A stretch of DNA of 32,942 bases from DATLOJ01 sp035536315 (GTDB lineage: Bacteria; Actinomycetota; CADDZG01; JAHWKV01): NCBI GenBank assembly GCA_035536315.1, contig DATLOJ010000025.1, positions 1 through 32,942 of the forward strand, read 5' to 3'. The notes beneath the pieces are model-generated. The model had not been told where the DNA came from. It made no database searches and saw only the letters and a program-made list of their open reading frames with translations. Within the stretch, counting starts at the first letter, position 1, and each line of letters opens with the position of its first letter. The position numbers were made by a program, and so were the translations under genes. Below, piece after piece: positions 5,714 through 12,422 of the stretch.

Positions 5714-6642
5714 AGAACCGTGGTCAGCGCGTCCTTCAGGACCGCGGCGGTCACCGGCCCTTCGAATCTGTGAGCCACGTTTCCGTCCTTTCCGATGATG
5801 AATGTCCAGGGTTCGCTTCGAAGCCTCCACGCGAGAGCAGGCTCTGACAGTACCGTCGGCTCCTCTGTCCGGTAAGGCTCCAGATGTACGAATCGGACAC
5901 CCGGACTTTGTTCGCTCACCCCAATGACCTCCTCGAGCACCGGTCCGCAGACGCCCGACGTGCACAGCCGCGGGGAGGAGATGACGAAGACCACAGGCAC
6001 GCCCTCCTGTAGAGCTTGATCGAGGCTTACTCCGTGATGCGGGCACACGGGATCGCGAGTGCACAGAAAGCCCACGCCCGACGGATCGGCGGTCGTGGGA
6101 GTGCGAGTGGAGACCGCGGGTTGCCCGGGGGCCGGCACCACGGGCTCGGCAGCAGCTTCGAGGACTGCGAATCCGTAGAAGTCGCCCTTCTCAGATTCCA
6201 AGAGAACGGCGAGATCAACCACTCCCGGCTTTGGAATAGGAACCTCTACGTCGTAAAAGCCGTGAGTCGCCCCGCTTTCGTGGACGTGCTTCTCTTCCGA
6301 AGCAAACTCTCTGTAGGTCATCTCCACCGGCCCCGTCGGTGAGGTTCCGGATCCGACATAAATCTTGGCCGACCCTGCCTCGATCGGGCCCCCCTTCGGG
6401 TGGTCGAGCCGCATTGGGATCCGCCCAGTCTTTTCCGAGAGAAACTCCCCGGCCCCCGGAAACACCTGGAGACCCGGTCTTCCAAATCTATCGAATTCCT
6501 CCGTCAAGCTGGTGAACACCTTGGGTATCTGCTGGGTCTCAGTCCCAGGAGGAGATTTTTTCGCGCAGTGGCCGAGGAGTGCGGGCACAGTCAAGACTCC
6601 CGCTCCATACCCGGCCATCTTCAGAAATCGTCTGCGATCCAA
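5710..6642 (-). CDS. Tat-exported thioredoxin-fold protein
   Basis: The 310-residue protein starts with a twin-arginine signal (RRRFLKMAG at residues 3-11) and a hydrophobic core ending near Cys26, so it is probably exported folded and perhaps lipid-anchored. Residues about 60-165 form a beta-rich domain of unknown role. Residues about 185-310 look like a thioredoxin fold: VPVVFVISSPRLCTSGVC holds a Cys227-x4-Cys232 pair, with another pair at Cys194 and Cys200 in CTRDPVCPHH, and a typical C-terminal FIIGKDGNVAHRFEG strand pair. The pairs are CxxxxC and CxxxxxC rather than CxxC, which recalls metal-binding Sco-type proteins. It heads a minus-strand operon and diverges from ctaC with only 29 bases between the starts. 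A role in copper or thiol handling for the oxidase is inferred from context. Confidence 0.82.
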   Translation of the reverse strand: MDRRRFLKMAGYGAGVLTVPALLGHCAKKSPPGTETQQIPKVFTSLTEEFDRFGRPGLQVFPGAGEFLSEKTGRIPMRLDHPKGGPIEAGSAKIYVGSGTSPTGPVEMTYREFASEEKHVHESGATHGFYDVEVPIPKPGVVDLAVLLESEKGDFYGFAVLEAAAEPVVPAPGQPAVSTRTPTTADPSGVGFLCTRDPVCPHHGVSLDQALQEGVPVVFVISSPRLCTSGVCGPVLEEVIGVSEQSPGVRFVHLEPYRTEEPTVLSEPALAWRLRSEPWTFIIGKDGNVAHRFEGPVTAAVLKDALTTVL

Positions 6643-6671
6643 GACCGTTCGACGATAACCGTTCTGCTAGC

Positions 6672-7712
6672 ATGCGCGCCGTGCTGAGGCTTTGGCGGCA
6701 TTTTTCACCGCGGCGCGGCGCGGTCCGAGCCACGCTGATATCGATATTTCTGGTGGGGCTTACTGCCGCGTGCAACAAGGATGCGCCCCAGAATTTCCTA
6801 AGGCCCGAGGGGCCGATCGCCACAGGCCAGCACAAGCTGTGGAACATCACCTTCGGGATTGCCGTCGTGATCTTCTTCCTGGTCGAGGGAGCTCTCGTTT
6901 TTGCGACCATCAAGTTCAGGCAGAGAACGTCAAGGGACGCCCCAAAGCAGACTCACGGAAACAACAAGCTCGAAATCGGGTGGACCCTGGCCCCCGCTGT
7001 TCTGCTGGCCCTTCTGGCCATTCCCACAGTTCAGGGGGTGTTCTCACTGGCCGAAGCCCCCGGCAAAGATGCCCTCAACGTCGAAGTGCTGGCCAAGCAG
7101 TGGTGGTGGCAGTACACCTACGAGGAGTCCGGAGTCGTCACTGCGAACGAACTTCACATTCCGGTCGGCAGGACCGTATACCTTGCTCTCAAGTCAGAGG
7201 ACGTCATACACAGCTTTTGGGTTCCGAAGCTCGCCGGTAAGCAAGACGTTGTTCCCGGCAGGGTCAACAAGCTGAAGATCGAGGCCGAAAAGCCCGGTAC
7301 ATATAAGGGCCAGTGCGTTGAGTACTGCGGCCTCTCGCACGCAAACATGAAACTTCTTGTCATTGCTCATGAGGAGTCCGAGTTCCAGGACTGGCTCGAG
7401 GCCCAGAAGGAGGAGGCTCCGCAGCCCTCGGGCGGACTTGCCGCCGACGGGCAAAAGCTCTTTTTGGAGGGTGCGTGCGCCGGCTGCCACGCGGTCGGCG
7501 GAACGGCAGCGCAGGCCACTCTCGCCCCCAACCTGACTCACTTTGCCAGCAGGACCACGTTTGCAGGATCGATGTACGAGAACAATGAAGCGAATCTGGT
7601 GAAGTGGCTGAAGGACCCGCCGGGGCGAAAGCCCGGTTCAAAGATGCCGGATCTCAATCTTTCGGATGACGAGATCGAGGCCCTGGTGGCTTACCTGCAG
7701 AGCTTGAAGTGA
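6672..7712 (+). CDS. ctaC: Cytochrome c oxidase subunit II with cytochrome c domain (caa3 type)
   Basis: The 346-residue subunit takes electrons at its CuA centre and passes them to subunit I. In order it has a signal peptide with probable lipobox LTAAC (Cys34), two membrane helices (about 57-80 and 102-126), and a CuA domain with ligands His180, Cys215, Glu217, Cys219, His223 and Met226 (GQCVEYCGLSHANM). Then comes a fused class I cytochrome c domain with CAGCH at 269-273 and probable axial Met325 (SKMPDL). The fused heme domain marks the caa3 type. The frame is open upstream to 6579, but ATG 6672 gives the normal signal peptide; no ribosome site is visible, so the start is moderately certain. 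It leads the plus-strand oxidase operon. Confidence 0.96.
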   Translation: MRAVLRLWRHFSPRRGAVRATLISIFLVGLTAACNKDAPQNFLRPEGPIATGQHKLWNITFGIAVVIFFLVEGALVFATIKFRQRTSRDAPKQTHGNNKLEIGWTLAPAVLLALLAIPTVQGVFSLAEAPGKDALNVEVLAKQWWWQYTYEESGVVTANELHIPVGRTVYLALKSEDVIHSFWVPKLAGKQDVVPGRVNKLKIEAEKPGTYKGQCVEYCGLSHANMKLLVIAHEESEFQDWLEAQKEEAPQPSGGLAADGQKLFLEGACAGCHAVGGTAAQATLAPNLTHFASRTTFAGSMYENNEANLVKWLKDPPGRKPGSKMPDLNLSDDEIEALVAYLQSLK

Positions 7713-7724
7713 AAGGTTGGATGA

Positions 7725-9635
7725 ATGGCAACTGAGGCCCCCCCGGTAGGCAGGGTCGAGGGACTTCTAAACCTGCTCGTTCGCAGGCCGAAGTCCACCA
7801 AGGGAATTCTGTCGTGGTTCACAACGGTCGATCACAAAAGGATCGGCATCATGTACGGCTACACCGCTTTCGGGTTCTTCATTCTCGGGGGCCTAGAGGC
7901 TTTGCTGATCCGGGTTCAGCTGGCCCGGCCTGCGGCGCCGGGACAGGAAGTGCTGTCGGCGGACCTTTACAACCAGCTCTTCACCACACATGGCATCACG
8001 ATGATCTTCCTGGTCGTCATGCCCCTGGGGGCCGCCTTCTTCAACTATCTGCTCCCGCTGATGATCGGAGCCAGGGACGTCGCGTTCCCCCGCCTGAATG
8101 CATTGTCGTACTGGATCTTCTTGTTCGGGGGGCTGTTCATTTACACGAGCTGGATTCCCTTTATGGGCGGAGCACCGGATGGCGGCTGGTTCAACTACGC
8201 GCCGCTCACGAGCCAGTTCAGCCCCGGGCATCGAATCGACTTCTACGCCCTTGGACTGCAGATTCTCGGTATCGCCTCGATAGTCGCGTCGGTGAACTTC
8301 ATCGTCACCATCATCAACATGAGGGCCCCCGGCATGACGCTGATGCGCATGCCGGTGTTCGTATGGATGACCCTGGTCGTGAACTTTCTGCTGCTTTTTG
8401 CGATGCCCGTCATTGCGATCGCACTGTTTCAGATGTCGTTTGATCGCCTATTCGGTGCCAACTTCTTCAACGCGGCGGCGGGCGGTGATCCCGTCCTCTG
8501 GCAGCATTTGTTCTGGGTGTTCGGCCACCCCGAGGTGTACATCCTCATCCTGCCGGCTATGGGCATCGTCTCGGAAGTGCTGCCGACCTTCTCAAGGAAG
8601 CCCTTGTTCGGTTACGCGGCGGTCATCTTCTCCGGAATCGCGATCGGATTCATGGGGTGGGGGGTGTGGGCGCACCACATGTTTGCGGTGGGTCTCGGCC
8701 CGGCGGCCAATGCAGCGTTCGCGATATCCACGATGTTCATTGCAGTGCCTACCGGCGTGAAGATTTTCAACTGGCTCGGCACCATGTGGAAGGGATCACT
8801 TCGGCTGAATACGCCGATGCTCTTCGCCATTGGGTTCATCGCGATGTTCATCATCGGGGGGCTCTCAGGGGTCACGCACGCGGTCGTCCCTCACGACACG
8901 CAGCAAACGGACACGTACTACATCGTTGCCCACTTCCATTACGTGCTTTTCGGAGGAGCGATCTTCGGTCTCTTCTCAGGGATGTACTACTGGTTTCCGA
9001 AGCTCTTTGGACGCATCATGAACGACCGAATCGGCAAGGTTCATTTCTGGATGATGATGATCGGTTTCAACCTCACCTTCGGTCCGTTCCACATTCTTGG
9101 GCTCAAGGGAATGCCCCGGCGGATCTACCGATACGACGCGGGTTACGGATGGGATTTCTGGAACATGGTCTCTTCTGTCGGCGCGTTCGTCATTGCGTTA
9201 TCGGCACTTGTGTTCATGGGGAACTGGGCCTACAGCAGGCGGTTCGGCAAAAAGGTTTCCGCAGACCCGTGGGATGCCAGGACTCTGGAGTGGACCATTC
9301 CCTCACCTCCGCCGGAGTACAACTTTCTCGAGGTGCCTCAAGTCCACGCACGGGACGATTTCTGGCATCGCAAGTACAAGGAGGACAAGCGTGGCCGCCC
9401 AGTTCCAGTTCCGGTTGGGGGGTCGGATGAGGCGCACGCCGAGCACTCAGAGGATGGCCACGGAATTCACCTTCCGTCTCCTTCTTACTTCCCCCTCGTG
9501 GCGGCCTCCGGCATTCCTTTGATGGCCTACGGCGCAATGTTTCACTGGTGGTGGCTGATGGGGATTGGCGCCGTGATCGTCCTCGGAGGGTTCTATGGAT
9601 GGATCCTCGAGCCGGCGACCGAGGAGGCCCACTAA
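7725..9635 (+). CDS. ctaD: Cytochrome c oxidase subunit I (caa3 type)
   Basis: This is the catalytic subunit, reducing oxygen to water at the heme a3-CuB centre and pumping protons. The 636 residues hold all expected ligands: His89 and His405 for low-spin heme a, His403 for heme a3 (VAHFHY), and His268, His317 and His318 for CuB (GHPEVY, WAHHMF), with the crosslinked Tyr272. Glu270 of GHPEV places it in the A1 group. The C-terminus after about residue 505 carries an extra hydrophilic loop and two more helices (about 578-622), as in the extended subunit I of Bacillus-type caa3 oxidases. It starts 12 bases after ctaC and overlaps ctaE by one base. Confidence 0.98.
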   Translation: MATEAPPVGRVEGLLNLLVRRPKSTKGILSWFTTVDHKRIGIMYGYTAFGFFILGGLEALLIRVQLARPAAPGQEVLSADLYNQLFTTHGITMIFLVVMPLGAAFFNYLLPLMIGARDVAFPRLNALSYWIFLFGGLFIYTSWIPFMGGAPDGGWFNYAPLTSQFSPGHRIDFYALGLQILGIASIVASVNFIVTIINMRAPGMTLMRMPVFVWMTLVVNFLLLFAMPVIAIALFQMSFDRLFGANFFNAAAGGDPVLWQHLFWVFGHPEVYILILPAMGIVSEVLPTFSRKPLFGYAAVIFSGIAIGFMGWGVWAHHMFAVGLGPAANAAFAISTMFIAVPTGVKIFNWLGTMWKGSLRLNTPMLFAIGFIAMFIIGGLSGVTHAVVPHDTQQTDTYYIVAHFHYVLFGGAIFGLFSGMYYWFPKLFGRIMNDRIGKVHFWMMMIGFNLTFGPFHILGLKGMPRRIYRYDAGYGWDFWNMVSSVGAFVIALSALVFMGNWAYSRRFGKKVSADPWDARTLEWTIPSPPPEYNFLEVPQVHARDDFWHRKYKEDKRGRPVPVPVGGSDEAHAEHSEDGHGIHLPSPSYFPLVAASGIPLMAYGAMFHWWWLMGIGAVIVLGGFYGWILEPATEEAH

Positions 9636-10246
9636 TGGGTGACGCTGCTGTAGTCGCCGAAGCCGCACCCGAGCACGACCCCCACGCGACGTACACGGGC
9701 CTCGACAACGTCAAGCTTGCGATGTGGGCCTTCCTTGGCTCCGAGTGCCTCTTCTTCGGTGCGCTCATCTCCACGTACCTGCTTTACAAGAACAAGACAG
9801 AGGCCGGACCGAAGCCACATGAGATCTACGACATCCCCTACACCTCGGTCAGCTCATTCGTGCTTCTCATGAGCAGCCTCACGATGGTTCTTGCTCTGGC
9901 GGCCATTCAGCGCGGCGATCACGCCCGGTCCCGAACCTGGCTCATGGGAACCGCACTCCTGGGCTGCACATTCATCGGGGGCCAGATCTACGAGTTCACG
10001 ACGTTCGTCGAGGAGGGGCTGACTCTCTCAACCAGCCCGTTCGGATCGGCGTTCTTCCTTTTGACGGGTTTCCATGGAGCTCACGTCACCATCGGAATTC
10101 TGATGTTGTTATCACTGGTGGGGCTCTCGCTTTCAGGCAGGCTTCCGCAACGTGATGCGAGCAAGGTCGAGATGGTGGGCCTCTACTGGCACTTCGTGGA
10201 CATTGTTTGGATCGTCATCTTCACCGTGGTGTATCTGATTCCATGA
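9635..10246 (+). CDS. ctaE: Cytochrome c oxidase subunit III
   Basis: The 203-residue subunit III stabilises the oxidase core and its proton uptake. It has five hydrophobic segments, with LWAFLGSE-like NVKLAMWAFLGSECLFFG near the N-terminus, FHGAHVTIGI in the middle and GLYWHFVDIVWIVIF at the end, all typical of the family. The frame is open upstream, but ATG 9635 fits best: it follows GAGGAGG at 9621-9627 and overlaps the ctaD stop by one base (TAATG). Its own stop overlaps the next gene by four bases, so the subunits are translationally coupled. Confidence 0.96.
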   Translation: MGDAAVVAEAAPEHDPHATYTGLDNVKLAMWAFLGSECLFFGALISTYLLYKNKTEAGPKPHEIYDIPYTSVSSFVLLMSSLTMVLALAAIQRGDHARSRTWLMGTALLGCTFIGGQIYEFTTFVEEGLTLSTSPFGSAFFLLTGFHGAHVTIGILMLLSLVGLSLSGRLPQRDASKVEMVGLYWHFVDIVWIVIFTVVYLIP

Positions 10247-10593
10247 CCGACCACACTGCCAACACCCCGGCGCACGACGGGGACGACGACGTGCATGAGG
10301 AGCACACTCACCCCAGCGAGGGCCAGTACATAAAGATCGCCGTCATCCTTGCCGTCGTCACGGCGGCGGAGGTTCTCGTTTACTACATTCCTTCGCTGCG
10401 GCCTCTGCTGGTGCCGGTGCTCCTGGCCATGGCTGTTGTGAAGTTCATCATGGTTGCCCTTTACTTCATGCACCTCAAGTACGACAGCCGAATGTTCCGG
10501 CGGTTCTTCGTTCTCGGAGTAATCCTCTCGCTTGCCGTTTTCTCGGTCGTGCTTTTGACCTTTTCGGTGCTGGGTAGTGCGGGGACCGGTTAG
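10243..10593 (+). CDS. ctaF: Cytochrome c oxidase subunit IV (small, caa3 type)
   Basis: This 116-residue membrane protein is the small fourth subunit of prokaryotic caa3 oxidases. An acidic, His-rich N-terminus of about 30 residues precedes three hydrophobic segments (about 35-52, 57-75 and 85-108). The block VVKFIMVALYFMHLKYDSRMF is diagnostic of the family. ATG 10243 overlaps the ctaE stop by four bases (ATGA). Confidence 0.93.
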   Translation: MTDHTANTPAHDGDDDVHEEHTHPSEGQYIKIAVILAVVTAAEVLVYYIPSLRPLLVPVLLAMAVVKFIMVALYFMHLKYDSRMFRRFFVLGVILSLAVFSVVLLTFSVLGSAGTG

Positions 10594-10622
10594 TTCACTG
10601 AGCTTCATGAGGAGGGCGGTTT

Positions 10623-11501
10623 TTGCTTCTCGCGCACTCTGAGTCCCTTCAGTCCCCCTGGCAGTGGCAGCCGCATCCCGAGGTGTGGGCGATCATGGCC
10701 CTTGTCCTGGCGGGGTACTTCCTTGCCCTGAAAATTGTGGGACCACGCTTTGTCTCCCCGGGGGATCCCTCAGCGACTCGCAGGGAGAAGAGTCTTTTCG
10801 TAGGCGGGGTCCTTGTTCTTTGGATTTCGGCGGACTGGCCCATGCATGATCTGTCGGAAGAGTTCCTGTTCAGCGCGCACATGCTCCAACACTTTCTGTT
10901 CAGTCTCGTAGCCCCCCCTCTGCTGATCCTGGGCACTCCGGGATGGCTGGCGAGGTGGATCTTGCGTCCGAAGGTCGTAATGTCGGCCGCACGCAGGCTT
11001 TCGAGGCCGATCACCGCCTTGCTGCTGTTCAACGGGTACCTCGTGTTCAGCCACTGGCCGGGGTTCGTGGATTTCGTGCTGGGCAGCCAAGCCGCTCACT
11101 TCTTCGCTCATCTGGTCCTTGTGGGCCTAGCTTTGCTCATGTGGGCCCCCGTCTTCAGCCCGATTCACGAGATACCGAGAATTTCGGCCCCCGCCCAGAT
11201 GCTGTATCTGTTCGGGCAAACGATCGTTCCAACGGTGCCTGCGTCGTTTCTGACTTTTGCGGAGAAGCCCTTTTACAAGGCGTATTCGGAGGCTCCCAGA
11301 ATCTCTGCTGGATTGGACGCAGTCACCGACCAGCGTATCGCCGGAGTCTTCATGAAACTCGGGGGAGGCTTGCTGCTTTGGGCCGTTATCGCGGTGCTAT
11401 TCTTCCGCTGGTCCGCCCGGGAGGAGCAAGGAACTCCCGATGCAGCTGAGTGGCAGGACCTCGAGAGACAAATCAACCAAGCGAGGGCCATTAACCGGTG
11501 A
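10623..11501 (+). CDS. ctaG: Cytochrome c oxidase assembly factor CtaG (caa3_CtaG family)
   Basis: The 292-residue polytopic membrane protein is thought to help load copper into caa3 oxidases. It has about six or seven membrane helices with conserved histidines: WPMHDLSEEFLFSAHMLQHFL at about residues 72-93, FSHWPGF near 140, and AAHFFAHL near 157. The start is a TTG at 10623, chosen because GAGGAGGG ends six bases upstream and no better start exists nearby. A 29-base gap follows ctaF, and its stop overlaps the next gene (GTGA). It is the Bacillus-type CtaG, not the Cox11 type; no Cox11 is seen in the window. Confidence 0.93.
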   Translation: MLLAHSESLQSPWQWQPHPEVWAIMALVLAGYFLALKIVGPRFVSPGDPSATRREKSLFVGGVLVLWISADWPMHDLSEEFLFSAHMLQHFLFSLVAPPLLILGTPGWLARWILRPKVVMSAARRLSRPITALLLFNGYLVFSHWPGFVDFVLGSQAAHFFAHLVLVGLALLMWAPVFSPIHEIPRISAPAQMLYLFGQTIVPTVPASFLTFAEKPFYKAYSEAPRISAGLDAVTDQRIAGVFMKLGGGLLLWAVIAVLFFRWSAREEQGTPDAAEWQDLERQINQARAINR

Positions 11502-12403
11502 ACGACAAGTTTCGCGAGCGAGCGATCCTTCCCCTTGCAATTCCCCTTGGGGGCCTGATCTTCATTGCAGTCATCACAGTGGCGATGTCACAAGTCCTTC
11601 TGAACGTTCCCAAAGAGATCGCAACTGCCGTTGCTCTTATGACTGCGCTTTCCGTATTGATCACAGCGTCGGTGATCGCCGTGAGGCAGAAGCTGAACTC
11701 ATTCGAGCTGTTGTTCATGACCGGCGCGGCCGCGTTTCCGCTGGTGCTGGGCCTTGGCGTTGCTTTGGGGGTCGTGGAGATCGAGGCCGAGCCCGAGCAT
11801 GCCGAAGCCGAAGTCATCGAGCTGGCGGCGGACAAGCTTGCGTTCGAAACCGCCGAGCTGAGAGTTCCCGCGGAAGTGCCGTTCGAACTCGAGTTCACAA
11901 ATAAAGAGCAGGCCCCGCATAACGTAGCGATCCTTGAAGAGGGTGAGCAGTCGACTTTGTTCCGGGAAGATCCCATCGCGGGCCCCAAGACAGTCAAATG
12001 GAAAGTCCCGGCGCTGGAGGTCGGCTCATTCCCGTTTCGCTGCGATATTCACCCGGACATGAAGGGTGTGATCGTTGCCACCCAGGCGGAGACCGGGCAT
12101 GGAGAGGAAACGGCGGCCGAAGAGGTAGTTGAGGTCTCAGCCAAGGACTCGAAGTTCGACAAAAGCGAGCTCAGGTTCACGGCCGACAAGGAAACCGAGT
12201 TGGAGTTGAACAATCTGGATGCCACTCAGCCCCACAACGTTTCGATTTACGAAACCGCAGAGTCGACCACTCCTCTCTTCGAGGAGCAGTCCTTCGTTGG
12301 ACCGAAGAAGGTGAAGTGGAAGGTTCCGGCATTGAAGGCGGGCAACTACTACTTCAAGTGCGACGTGCACCCCAATATGAACGGCCAGGTCGTCGTCACC
12401 TGA
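11498..12403 (+). CDS. Membrane-anchored tandem cupredoxin protein
   Basis: I do not recognise a named family for the whole protein. The 301 residues comprise three membrane helices (about 9-32, 41-62 and 70-93) and then two consecutive cupredoxin domains facing outward. Each keeps a full type-1 copper set: His141, Cys182, His185, Met188, and His246, Cys288, His291, Met294 (RCDIHPDM and KCDVHPNM). The two domains share blocks such as GPKxVKWKVPAL, so they arose by duplication. The GTG start overlaps the ctaG stop by four bases, which ties it to oxidase expression. It could carry electrons to CuA, hold copper for oxidase assembly, or replace a quinol-side partner; sequence alone cannot decide. 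Domain calls are firm, role is inferred. Confidence 0.92.
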   Translation: MNDKFRERAILPLAIPLGGLIFIAVITVAMSQVLLNVPKEIATAVALMTALSVLITASVIAVRQKLNSFELLFMTGAAAFPLVLGLGVALGVVEIEAEPEHAEAEVIELAADKLAFETAELRVPAEVPFELEFTNKEQAPHNVAILEEGEQSTLFREDPIAGPKTVKWKVPALEVGSFPFRCDIHPDMKGVIVATQAETGHGEETAAEEVVEVSAKDSKFDKSELRFTADKETELELNNLDATQPHNVSIYETAESTTPLFEEQSFVGPKKVKWKVPALKAGNYYFKCDVHPNMNGQVVVT

Positions 12404-12422
12404 CGCCCGGCCTGAAATCTCG

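Noticed and set aside
5714..6064. Upstream extension of the prenyl synthase frame (to 456 residues)
   Set aside because: The added part lies within the neighbouring thioredoxin-like gene in another frame and is Arg/Gly-rich without recognisable conservation. The GTGA overlap start at 5713 is far more natural.
6579..6671. Longer N-terminus for ctaC
   Set aside because: It would run into the Tat signal region of the divergent gene and place a hydrophilic stretch before a normal signal peptide.
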